Shown: positions 6,965 to 13,667 of the stretch, one piece after another
Layout: the number at the start of each line of letters is the position of its first letter
Position numbering within the stretch: the stretch's first letter is position 1
Origin: a virus
IMG/VR virus record: IMGVR_UViG_3300022842_000036
Span: 1-33,421 of that record
Reading direction: 5' to 3' (one strand)
Length of the DNA: 33,421 nt
Notes under the pieces: model-generated
What the model was told of the DNA's origin: nothing
The model's input: the letters and a program-made list of their open reading frames with translations, nothing else
The model's database searches: none
Made by a program: the position numbers and the translations under genes

Positions 6965-7723
6965 ATGGGTATTATTTCAAATGGAACTACAATAATTGAT
7001 AACGGGGCAATCGAGTCAGATAAAGTTGATACTGCACAGATTGCAGCAAGTGCTGTTGAAACAGCAGAAATAAATAACGATGCTGTAACGGCAGATAAAT
7101 TAGAAGACACTGCGGTAACTCCCGCTGAGTACACTTTGGCTACAGTTACTGTTGACGCACAAGGTAGAATTACAGCAGCTTCTTCTGGAAGTGCAGGTGG
7201 TGGAAATATGCAAACGAAATATTTTCAACAAGGACCTTCATCAAGTACATACAGTCCTCCTGCAGATGTAAGCAAGTTTACGGCTTTTGCTTGGGCTGGA
7301 GGCGGTGGAGGCGGAGGTTGGGGAAATTCTTGGAGTAGATCTGGCGGTAACGGAGGAGCAGGTGGTTTTGGTTATTATCAAGGTTCTGTTTCAGGTGGTA
7401 GTAATTATGCAGTTTCTATTGGAGCACCTGGAAACGGCGGTAGTTCTGGTCCATCGGGTAGTGCCGGTAATGCTGGTGGTGCAACTAATGTCGGAAGTTT
7501 ATTCACTGTAAACGCTGGTAACGGAGGAAACGGTGGCTTTGGTTCTGGTAACCCCCAAAATGGAAACCCTGGAAATGCTGGAAATGCTCCAGGAGCAACT
7601 TCAACTCCAACTAAAACAATTTTATTTCAAAGTTCACTTGGTTCAGGAGGAAATGTTTCTCCCAGTAGTTCTGGTGGACCGGGTGGGGCAGGTGGTTTAG
7701 TTTTTTACGATAACGGATTATAA
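6965..7723 (+). CDS. Glycine-rich tail-tip adhesin
   Basis: 252 residues with a strong ribosome site (AAAGGAG, 6953-6959). The N-terminal part (GTTIIDNGAIESDKVDTAQI ... DAVTADKLEDTAV) is a trimeric-fibre type of repeat, followed by VTVDAQGRITAAS. From about residue 105 the protein becomes Gly/Asn/Ser-rich with GG(N/S)GG runs and short Pro-containing tracts (GAPGNGG, SGPSGSAG, NGNPGNAGNAPG). Such sequences form packed polyglycine-II helices in known phage adhesins (S16 gp38 is the model), with variable loops at the tip. It is the likely receptor-recognition element. The Gly-Pro tracts matter because a prolyl-hydroxylase-like gene lies 1.2 kb downstream. Confidence 0.8.
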   Translation: MGIISNGTTIIDNGAIESDKVDTAQIAASAVETAEINNDAVTADKLEDTAVTPAEYTLATVTVDAQGRITAASSGSAGGGNMQTKYFQQGPSSSTYSPPADVSKFTAFAWAGGGGGGGWGNSWSRSGGNGGAGGFGYYQGSVSGGSNYAVSIGAPGNGGSSGPSGSAGNAGGATNVGSLFTVNAGNGGNGGFGSGNPQNGNPGNAGNAPGATSTPTKTILFQSSLGSGGNVSPSSSGGPGGAGGLVFYDNGL

Positions 7724-7725
7724 TT

Positions 7726-8190
7726 ATGGCTTATTTTATTTTTAATACTGAAGGATTTATAACAAAAATAGCAGAAGATGATGTTGGAAAAAGCAAATTA
7801 AACATTACTGACTCTGTTTATGATATAAGAACTGTATCAACAGAAGATTTTAACAATGTAAGATTATCTTTAGGCGAAGCTAGAATGGTAGACAATGTGC
7901 CAACGGTTGTATTAAAAGATTCTCTTCCTGTAAAACCGGGTGAAGAGGGTAGTTTAAATATAAAAACTCAAACTGAATTAGAAGCCGCAATAGATCTAGT
8001 TAAACAAGTTGTATCTCCTATAATAGAACATTGTACAGATCACCCGAACTATTCAGACTATGTATCTTATAAAAACTATTTAGATAGTTTTGATGCAAGT
8101 AGTCTTACTTATCCTTTGACAGATAGATCTTGGGAAGAATATTGCGATAGTAATTCAATAACTTTTTATCATCCTTTACAGCTCCCTTAA
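7726..8190 (+). CDS. Fibre-linked protein, possible adhesin chaperone, 154 aa
   Basis: Begins MAYFIFNTEGFITKIAEDDV three bases after the adhesin stop. The first part is beta-like. A helical segment follows (ELEAAIDLVKQVVSPIIEHC) and then an aromatic-rich tail (SYKNYLDSFDASSLTYPLTD, EEYCDSN). A small protein following a tail-tip adhesin is often an assembly chaperone or a cap; that is context only, since I recognise no family. It is the last gene before the palindrome at 8187-8211, and its stop lies inside the left arm. Confidence 0.6.
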   Translation: MAYFIFNTEGFITKIAEDDVGKSKLNITDSVYDIRTVSTEDFNNVRLSLGEARMVDNVPTVVLKDSLPVKPGEEGSLNIKTQTELEAAIDLVKQVVSPIIEHCTDHPNYSDYVSYKNYLDSFDASSLTYPLTDRSWEEYCDSNSITFYHPLQLP

Positions 8191-8211
8191 ATTAGTTTAA
8201 AACTAATTTAA
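8187..8211. repeat. 25-bp near-perfect palindrome at the fibre/oxygenase-cassette junction
   Basis: Arms TTAAATTAGTTT (8187-8198) and AAACTAATTTAA (8200-8211) are exact reverse complements around one base (8199). The left arm includes the stop codon of the 7726-8190 gene, and the right arm ends one base before ATG 8212. It has almost no G/C and no T-run, so it does not look like a standard intrinsic terminator. A protein-binding operator or an RNA hairpin blocking the 8212 start are the simplest readings. Confidence 0.8.
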
Positions 8212-8952
8212 ATGTTTAATAAAATAATCAAATTTTCTACAGAGAAAGAATATTTAAAGGAAGAAAGTCTTTTTCCAGAAGCCTGTAAATTAAATATACC
8301 AGAATGGTATAAAAAACTAGAGCATTCTGCAGATAATAAAACTATAAAGGGCTGCATGCCTTTTTTAGATACTTTAACTAACGGTTATTTACTAAAAATA
8401 CCAACAGATATTTTTTTAAGCCATAATATTTTAAAAGACAATGAGAGAGGTACAATAATGTCTTCTGGAATGTCTGATTCTAATGGACCTCTTTATGTTA
8501 ATATAAATCATGAAAATAATCCACAAATTCACCCTGTAGATCAAGTAAGTAAAAAATGTCCTTTTGTTAATAAAAATAAAAGTTTACCTTTTCATAAAAT
8601 ACTAAACCCGTGGTTAATTAAAACCCCACCTGGTTACTCTTGTCTATTTTTACCTCCTATGAATAATACAGATGATAGATTTTCTATTATTCCAGGGATT
8701 GTAGATACAGATACTTTTGATATGTATATAAATTTTCCAATAATTGTAAATGGAGATAAATATCCAGTTTTAAAAACTTTGTTGAAAAAAGGAACTCCAT
8801 ATGTTCAGGTTATTCCCTTTAAAAGAGATTCTTGGAAATTAAAAATTGGAGAAGTAGATTTAAAAAAAATGAATAAAAAAAGATATTTCTATAATCTTGA
8901 TTTAGTACATAACTATAAAAATAAATTCTGGAATAAAAAAAGTTGGAAATAA
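8212..8952 (+). CDS. DUF6065-like protein heading the oxygenase cassette
   Basis: 246 residues. Recognisable blocks are IPEWYKKL (about 29-36), GCMPFLDTLTNGYLL, NPWLIKTPPGYSCLFLPPMN (about 132-151), IIPGIVDTDTFDMYINFP and GTPYVQVIPFKRDSW. The order TPPGY...PPxN...PGIVxTDxF...xINxxF...GxPxxxxxPxxR is how I remember the DUF6065 family, so this is probably a distant member. The biochemical role of that family is unknown to me. Similar genes sit with 2OG oxygenases in marine phages. No Shine-Dalgarno is visible and the ATG directly abuts the 25-bp palindrome, so expression is probably controlled there. Confidence 0.55.
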   Translation: MFNKIIKFSTEKEYLKEESLFPEACKLNIPEWYKKLEHSADNKTIKGCMPFLDTLTNGYLLKIPTDIFLSHNILKDNERGTIMSSGMSDSNGPLYVNINHENNPQIHPVDQVSKKCPFVNKNKSLPFHKILNPWLIKTPPGYSCLFLPPMNNTDDRFSIIPGIVDTDTFDMYINFPIIVNGDKYPVLKTLLKKGTPYVQVIPFKRDSWKLKIGEVDLKKMNKKRYFYNLDLVHNYKNKFWNKKSWK

Positions 8953-9530
8953 TGGAAGATAATTTAATTAACTACATTAAAGTTTATGAAAATGTTTTAG
9001 ACGAGGAAACTTTAAATAATTTTTTAAAAGTTTGTGAAACTAATCAAAATTTTAAAGACGCAGCTATTGTAGATAATGTAAAAGAAAAATTAGATTTAAA
9101 AATTAGAAAAACAAAGACATGGAGCCTAATCAATTCAATAAATGAAAAAAGTCTTACTTCCGTACATTGGTGTAATTATTTAATAAATGTATTTTCGGAA
9201 AAAATAGGAGAATACTTTTCTGTTTTTAAAGGAGATTTAAATGTATTTATAAACGACATACAGGTTTTAAAATATGATGTAGGAGGTCATTACAAGTTTC
9301 ATGTCGATCATGGATCCAGTACACCAAGAACTTTAAGTCTTATTTTTATTTTAAATGATTCTTATGAGGGAGGAGATTTATTATTTAAAACAGATTTTGG
9401 ATCTAAAGAATTTAAAATTAAAACTAAAAAAAATACTTTAATAATTTGGCCAAGTAATTTTTTATATCCTCATTGCGTAACACCTGTTACAAAAGGAGTG
9501 AGGTATTCAGTAGTATCGTGGGCTTTATAA
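8952..9530 (+). CDS. 2-oxoglutarate/Fe(II) dioxygenase, prolyl 4-hydroxylase-like
   Basis: 192 residues from ATG 8952, which overlaps the upstream stop (TAATG); a TTG three codons earlier is in frame but less likely. The double-stranded beta-helix core carries the iron triad H117-x-D119 (HYKFHVDH) and H174 (LYPHCVTPV), and R184 (GVRYSVVSW) for 2-oxoglutarate. LSLIFILNDSYEGGDLLF and LIIWPSNFLYPH are classic P4H/2OG-FeII_Oxy_3 segments. It should hydroxylate a substrate with O2 and 2-oxoglutarate, giving succinate and CO2. Protein side chains (Pro, Lys) are usual P4H substrates, but the target here is unknown. All catalytic residues are present. Confidence 0.85.
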   Translation: MEDNLINYIKVYENVLDEETLNNFLKVCETNQNFKDAAIVDNVKEKLDLKIRKTKTWSLINSINEKSLTSVHWCNYLINVFSEKIGEYFSVFKGDLNVFINDIQVLKYDVGGHYKFHVDHGSSTPRTLSLIFILNDSYEGGDLLFKTDFGSKEFKIKTKKNTLIIWPSNFLYPHCVTPVTKGVRYSVVSWAL

Positions 9531-10063
9531 TGGATAGATTTAAAATAATTAAAAATTTTTTAAATAAAGAAGAAGTCAGTTTGTTTAAGATATGGTCTGA
9601 TATAATGCATAGAAAAAATTTAAAAAACTTTGATCAAGACAGGAACCAACCCAATAAAGATACTTGTTTTTATGGAACAGCTGCTACAGATGCCTTACTT
9701 ATAAAAAATATTTCTTGTGTGAGTGAAAACACTGGTTTTAAATTATTACCAAGTTATTCTTATGGGCGTGTTTATACAAAATTTGCTCATCTAAAAAAAC
9801 ATGTGGATAGACCTTCTTGCGAAATATCAGTAACCATACAAGTAGGAAGTGATGGAACTCCATGGCCTATATTTATGGGTGGAGAAAAAGTGTTATTAGA
9901 AGAAGGAGATGCTGCACTATATAAAGGCACAGAAGTTCCTCATTGGAGGGAAGAGTTTCAAGGAGACTGGCATTCTCAAATATTTTTACATTATGTAAAA
10001 GCTGATGGTGACTACAAAGAATATTACATAGATAAAAGAAAACTTTTTGGTACAAAAAAATAA
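9530..10063 (+). CDS. Putative 2OG-Fe(II) oxygenase-like protein with HxD...H
   Basis: 177 residues from ATG 9530 (TAATG overlap); the frame extends further upstream into the previous gene, but that start is unlikely. Candidate metal residues are H91-x-D93 (LKKHVDRPSCEISVTIQVG) and H138 in GTEVPHWREEF, followed by QGDWHSQIFLHYV. The spacing of HxD, the 'WPIFMGGE.V.L..GDAALYKG' beta-hairpin and the distal His match 2OG dioxygenase folds seen in marine phages, in a different subfamily from the previous gene. Substrate unknown. H148 could be a functional alternative to H138. Confidence 0.7.
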   Translation: MDRFKIIKNFLNKEEVSLFKIWSDIMHRKNLKNFDQDRNQPNKDTCFYGTAATDALLIKNISCVSENTGFKLLPSYSYGRVYTKFAHLKKHVDRPSCEISVTIQVGSDGTPWPIFMGGEKVLLEEGDAALYKGTEVPHWREEFQGDWHSQIFLHYVKADGDYKEYYIDKRKLFGTKK

Positions 10064-10068
10064 ATAAT

Positions 10069-10287
10069 ATGAATTTTAAACAAAATAAAGATGGTTCTGG
10101 AGAAATTATTTTTTCAAAAGAAGAAATTAATATTATTAAAAAAAATAAAAAATTAATGTTAACTCCTGTTTCATTAAGACATTTTGGAAATGTTTTAGTT
10201 AGAATGGTGACTGATTGGAATTTGAATTTTTCAAAGGAGGTATCTAATTTACCAACAGAGTCTGATTCAAAAGTTGAAGGAAAATAA
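10069..10287 (+). CDS. Small protein of the oxygenase cassette, 72 aa
   Basis: Begins MNFKQNKDGSGEIIFSKEEI and contains LMLTPVSLRHFGNVLVRMVT and DWNLNF. The 'F..EE..II.K.KKL.L...SL.HFGN.L..MV.DWN..F' pattern resembles short conserved proteins found in marine phage oxygenase cassettes, without known activity. No ribosome site is seen; the ATG lies five bases after the previous stop. Strongly AT-rich like its neighbours. No metal-binding pattern. May be a partner or regulator of the adjacent enzymes, but this is only context. Confidence 0.55.
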   Translation: MNFKQNKDGSGEIIFSKEEINIIKKNKKLMLTPVSLRHFGNVLVRMVTDWNLNFSKEVSNLPTESDSKVEGK

Positions 10288-10291
10288 AGAT

Positions 10292-10762
10292 ATGGTTCAA
10301 GTAGAAAATAATTATTTAGATAACGTAGAATTTTCTAAAATACAGAAAGTGGTATCTTCTAAAGATTTTTTATGGTCAATTAAAAAAATGAATCCTTTTA
10401 TTTTAAGTCATTGTTTAGTAGATAAACAAGGAGAAAATAGAAGTTATTTTATAGATAAAGTTTTAAGTAGTGTGTTGAAAAAATTAAAAGCAGAAATTGT
10501 TTTAGAGTCCAGTATTACTGTTTATGACAAATATAATGAAGCACAAGAGCATTTAGCAGAATCTGAATTTTTAAAAAATAAGAGCTATAAAAGTTGTTTA
10601 TTATATTTAAATTCTAACGATGGTTTTACTAAAATATTAGGTTTAGAAAAAATCCATTGTGTAGAAAATAGAGCTGTATTAACAGATGTATCTACTTCTT
10701 TTACAGAAATTAATCCCATAAAAAATAATTTTAAAACTGTTCTAGCTGTTCATTATTTATAA
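10292..10762 (+). CDS. Degenerate 2OG-Fe(II) oxygenase relative, probably non-catalytic
   Basis: 156 residues from ATG 10292; an in-frame TTG at 10274 is possible. AAGGAA (10277-10282) is a reasonable ribosome site. The C-terminal half (SCLLYLNSNDGFTKI...KIHCVENRAVL) closely follows the phage 2OG family segment usually written 'YYxNTNNGYTxF...VExVENRxV...KHxG...RxVINFxY'. In that frame the iron HxD falls at H87-L88-A89 (Asp lost), the distal His is absent (STSF, 134-137), and the 2OG-binding Arg appears as K148. If the alignment is right, it cannot bind iron normally and may be a pseudoenzyme subunit. The ORF is intact. Confidence 0.55.
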   Translation: MVQVENNYLDNVEFSKIQKVVSSKDFLWSIKKMNPFILSHCLVDKQGENRSYFIDKVLSSVLKKLKAEIVLESSITVYDKYNEAQEHLAESEFLKNKSYKSCLLYLNSNDGFTKILGLEKIHCVENRAVLTDVSTSFTEINPIKNNFKTVLAVHYL

Positions 10763-10773
10763 ACTTAAATTGT

Positions 10774-11310
10774 ATGCCACTAAATATATCTCTAAACCCA
10801 AAAGAAAAAGAAAATATTGATAAAAATAAAATAACTTTTGTCAAAGATTTTTGTAAAATAGAAACGAAGTATGACTTTAATTTATTAACTTCTTTTATTG
10901 AAGAATGTGAAGTAGCTGTTTTAATAAAAAATAATAATGAATTTTTAAAAACAGTTGTTCAATTAAGAAATTTACAAGATATGTTTCCAGATTTTAAATT
11001 TATTCAAAGTTTTTTATCTCAAGTTTTTAATTATTGTTTAGATAAGAGAGACGGCTGTGATATATTTTTTAGCCTTAAAAGTTCAGCTGGAATAAGCCAT
11101 GTAGATGAGGAAGATGTTTTTATAATTGGATTGAATGGAATAACAGTATATAAAACTTTTGGAAAAAACACAGATTATTTTGAAATACACAAAGGTGATT
11201 TAATATATATACCAAAGGGAGTACCTCACAAAGTTATTGGACTGTCTCCTAGAATAATACTTTCTGTTGGATTTCACGGTAATAGACAGATAACTAACAA
11301 AGAACTATAA
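10774..11310 (+). CDS. Cupin/JmjC-type Fe(II) oxygenase-like protein
   Basis: 178 residues. The C-terminal beta-barrel carries H109-x-D111 (SAGISHVDEEDVFIIGLNG) and H152 in KGDLIYIPKGVPHKVIGL, the arrangement of JmjC/cupin hydroxylases such as FIH or ribosomal oxygenases. The N-terminal half is helical (LLTSFIEECEVAVLI, LRNLQDMFPDFKF). JmjC hydroxylases act on protein side chains (Asn, His, Arg). It is about half the length of cellular members, so it is a minimal domain. No Shine-Dalgarno; TATAAA at 10758-10763 lies 10 bases before the ATG. A simple cupin without oxygenase activity is an alternative. Confidence 0.7.
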   Translation: MPLNISLNPKEKENIDKNKITFVKDFCKIETKYDFNLLTSFIEECEVAVLIKNNNEFLKTVVQLRNLQDMFPDFKFIQSFLSQVFNYCLDKRDGCDIFFSLKSSAGISHVDEEDVFIIGLNGITVYKTFGKNTDYFEIHKGDLIYIPKGVPHKVIGLSPRIILSVGFHGNRQITNKEL

Positions 11311-11311
11311 A
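11283..11311 (+). promoter_or_regulatory. Candidate promoter giving a leaderless halogenase mRNA
   Basis: TAGACA (11283-11288), 17-base spacer, TATAAA (11306-11311), then exactly six bases to ATG 11318. A transcript starting seven bases after the -10 would begin on the start codon. The promoter lies in the 3' end of the preceding gene. No ribosome site precedes 11318, which fits leaderless translation. The same TAGACA-17-TATAWA-N6-ATG pattern occurs at 16442-16479. Confidence 0.5.
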
Positions 11312-11317
11312 AGTTAT

Positions 11318-12448
11318 ATGAAATTAAAAAAACAAAAAATTGCTATTCTCGGAAGAGGTAACGCCGGATGCTTAAGTGCATTACATTTTAATCATTATAC
11401 AGCGGATGCAGACCGTGAAATTGAGCTATACTACGACCCAGAAATAAAACCTGTTCCTACGGGACAAGGATCTACTTTAGCATATCCAAATTTACTTTGG
11501 AAAACTTTAGGAAGTGATTGGGTTAAAAAACTTCCTTTAACTTTAAAAACAGGAATAATGTATGAAAATTGGGGAAATGTTAAAGATGAATTTTTTCACC
11601 CTTTTCCTCTGGGTAACTATAGTATTCATTGTTCTCCAAAAGATTTTCAAGAATATGTGTGCAATAATCTTAAAGTTAATTTTAAAGAAACAACTGAAAA
11701 TATTTTAAACTATGATCAAATAGACGCTGATTATATTATTGATTGTAGAGGAACTCCTAAAAGTTTTGAAAATTATGATAGTTTAGTTAATCCTTTAAAT
11801 GCTGCACTACTGGCAAATCTACCTAAAAAAAAACATGATGTTAAATACACAAGATGTATAGCAACGCCTCACGGATGGACTTTTTATATACCTTTACCAG
11901 ATACTACTTCTATAGGTTATTTATATAATTCAAACATTACATCTAAAGAAGAAGCTGAAAATGATTTTAAAGAACGATTTAAAGTAGATAAAATTAATCA
12001 TTCAATTAAATTTAGCCAGTATTTAGCTAAAGAACCGGTAATAGACAAAAGAATTTTTTTAAACGGAAATAAACTTTTTTTTCTAGAACCTCTGGAAGCT
12101 AGTGCTATAAATTCATATATTAAAGCAAACAGATGGTATTTTGATGTAATTAATAATTTATCTACAGCCGAAGATTGTAAAAATAATATAAAAGAATATA
12201 TGAGTGAAATAGAAAGTTTTATTTTATGGCATTATATAAAAGGATCTAAATTTAAAACTTCTTTTTGGAAATATGCGCAAGATCTAGCTAAAGAAAATAA
12301 GTCTAGTTCTATTAAACAAATTGAAAACCAAATTTTAAATTTTAATCAAAAAGAAAAAAAGTTTATTAGGAATGAAGAAAATTTTGAGTATGGTCAATGG
12401 TCATTAATGAGTTTTGATAATTGGATTGAAGGAGTAAGCATAAAATAA
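11318..12448 (+). CDS. Tryptophan-halogenase-like FAD-dependent protein
   Basis: 376 residues. FAD Rossmann motif G12-R-G-N-A-G17 after a hydrophobic strand; PVPTGQGSTLAYPNLLWKTL (45-64) sits where halogenases have 'GEAT.P.L'. K77 in LTLKTGIMYENWG fits the catalytic Lys that activates HOCl. ADYIIDCRG (137-145) is the second dinucleotide-fold segment, and FLEPLEASAI (255-264) matches the EPLE(S/A) chloride/FAD strap. The halogenase-specific WxWxIP is HGWTFYIPLP: the first Trp is kept (W187), the second is Phe189. It is about 160 residues shorter than PrnA. Role: halogenation or related oxidation of an indole or similar group; it needs reduced FAD from a host reductase. Substrate unknown. Confidence 0.75.
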   Translation: MKLKKQKIAILGRGNAGCLSALHFNHYTADADREIELYYDPEIKPVPTGQGSTLAYPNLLWKTLGSDWVKKLPLTLKTGIMYENWGNVKDEFFHPFPLGNYSIHCSPKDFQEYVCNNLKVNFKETTENILNYDQIDADYIIDCRGTPKSFENYDSLVNPLNAALLANLPKKKHDVKYTRCIATPHGWTFYIPLPDTTSIGYLYNSNITSKEEAENDFKERFKVDKINHSIKFSQYLAKEPVIDKRIFLNGNKLFFLEPLEASAINSYIKANRWYFDVINNLSTAEDCKNNIKEYMSEIESFILWHYIKGSKFKTSFWKYAQDLAKENKSSSIKQIENQILNFNQKEKKFIRNEENFEYGQWSLMSFDNWIEGVSIK

Positions 12449-13077
12449 TGTTTGAGCCTCAAATAATACCTATTTTTTCAAAAGTAGTGTATATTGATTA
12501 TTTAGACATAGATAATAATATAATTTTAAAAACTCTTGAACAAGAATCTTTTAAAAAAATCTGGGAAGAAGGATCTACAGACAGTCTATGTAAGGTTTCA
12601 TTAAATAAATCTATATTAGAAAAAAAAGAACTCTATTCTTTAAAAGAAAAAATATTTACTGTTTTTAAAAAATATACAAAAAATGTTTTAAAATATAACT
12701 ATAATGATTTTAAGATGACAACATCTTGGATTACAAAAACAAATATCAATCAAAGTTCTTTAATACATAATCATAATAACTCTATGTTAAGTGGTGTATT
12801 ATATTTAAAAACAGAACCTAAAAAAGCTAAAATTATTTTTCACAACCATTCTAATAACTCTAGTTGGAAGTTAAGCACTTCTGAAAGTAATATCTACAAT
12901 TCTGATAAATATACTTTTGATATGAGTGAAAATTTAATAATATTTTTTCCTTCAGAAACCCATCATCAGATTAAAGCTAGTGAGCAACAAACCGAAAGAA
13001 CTTCATTAGCTTTTAATTTTTGTCCCATTGGAGAAATAGGAGAAATAGGTTCAGATAGTTTTATGGAGGTAAAATAG
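12448..13077 (+). CDS. Putative 2OG-Fe(II) oxygenase of the 2OG-FeII_Oxy_5 (TIGR02466-like) family
   Basis: 209 residues; TAATG overlap with the halogenase gene. The core SSLIHNHNNSMLSGVLYL (103-120) and LIIFFPSETHHQI (163-175) with R184 (TERTSLAFNFCPIG) follow the family pattern 'H.H.NS.LSGVYYL...L.LFPS.L.H.V......R.SISFN'. Here H107 and H109 occupy the first ligand motif and H172/H173 the distal one, so the usual HxD is HxH, normal for this subgroup as I remember it. It ends with a short GEIGEIG repeat. Substrate unknown. Like its neighbours it is a minimal single-domain enzyme. Confidence 0.75.
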   Translation: MFEPQIIPIFSKVVYIDYLDIDNNIILKTLEQESFKKIWEEGSTDSLCKVSLNKSILEKKELYSLKEKIFTVFKKYTKNVLKYNYNDFKMTTSWITKTNINQSSLIHNHNNSMLSGVLYLKTEPKKAKIIFHNHSNNSSWKLSTSESNIYNSDKYTFDMSENLIIFFPSETHHQIKASEQQTERTSLAFNFCPIGEIGEIGSDSFMEVK

Positions 13078-13616
13078 TGTACCCTACAATAATAAAAAAA
13101 AATTTGTTTAAAAACCCTTTAAGTATAGTTAACTATTCTAAGACACTTAAATGGAATAAATCAACTGATAAAGATAATTGGCCTGGTTCAAGAACAGATA
13201 ATTTACTTAACATTAATCTAGATTTACATTTTTCAATAATTCAGAATGTGGTTGAAATGTATTTTGGAGATTACGATAAAAAATACAAATCACTTGAAAT
13301 TGATAAAAGCATAATATGTTTTCATAAAATTAAATATGAAGATTGGATAAATTCCATTAAACCTAATAATAAAATACATCAAGATAACTGTGATTTAGCG
13401 GGCATAATTTATTTAAATCTAGACGTAAATGATGAAAATACAGGGACTTCTTTATATGATGAAAATAAAAAGCCTACATTAAAAATATCTAATAATTTTA
13501 ACACTATTGCATGTTATGATGGAAAAGCTTATCATGGAGCTACTTCTTTAGATAAAGAAGAAAGATTAACTATGGTAATATTTTTAAGTGGGATTAAGCT
13601 ACCCTCAACCAAATAA
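13077..13616 (+). CDS. Putative 2OG-Fe(II) oxygenase, DUF6445-like
   Basis: 179 residues from GTG 13077, overlapping the upstream TAG by one base; GGAGG at 13065-13069 supports this start. Iron-binding candidates are H101-x-D103 (NNKIHQDNCDLAGIIYLN) and H153 (DGKAYHGATS), with R163 (EERLTMVIFLSGI) as the 2OG anchor. The TGTSLYDE turn between them (122-129) matches 'GTGLY' of DUF6445-type proteins in marine phages. It closes the cassette; the next gene returns to virion structure. All putative catalytic residues are intact; substrate unknown. Confidence 0.75.
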   Translation: MYPTIIKKNLFKNPLSIVNYSKTLKWNKSTDKDNWPGSRTDNLLNINLDLHFSIIQNVVEMYFGDYDKKYKSLEIDKSIICFHKIKYEDWINSIKPNNKIHQDNCDLAGIIYLNLDVNDENTGTSLYDENKKPTLKISNNFNTIACYDGKAYHGATSLDKEERLTMVIFLSGIKLPSTK

Positions 13617-13633
13617 TTAAGTTTCAATGCTAT

Positions 13634-13661
13634 TTTACTACCTATTGTAATAGGGTATAAT
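13634..13661 (+). promoter_or_regulatory. Candidate promoter with internal dyad before the large tail gene
   Basis: Perfect -10 TATAAT (13656-13661), weak -35 TTTACT (13634-13639), 16-base spacer, and ATG exactly six bases after the -10 (13668). The spacer holds an inverted repeat CCTATT-GT-AATAGG (13641-13654), a possible operator. The 51-base gap 13617-13667 is long for this window and contains no convincing Shine-Dalgarno. It separates the oxygenase cassette from the returning tail genes. Confidence 0.55.
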
Positions 13662-13667
13662 GCTTTT

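Noticed and set aside
8116-8121. Perfect TTGACA inside 7726-8190 as a promoter for the oxygenase cassette
   Set aside because: No acceptable -10 at 16-18 bases; best candidates match only half.
8943-8951. TTG 8943 as start of the P4H-like gene
   Set aside because: ATG 8952 forms the TAATG overlap used throughout the genome; the TTG would add only three residues.
9473-9529. Upstream extension of the 9530 gene
   Set aside because: It would overlap the oxygenase's C-terminus out of frame; ATG 9530 with TAATG is simpler.
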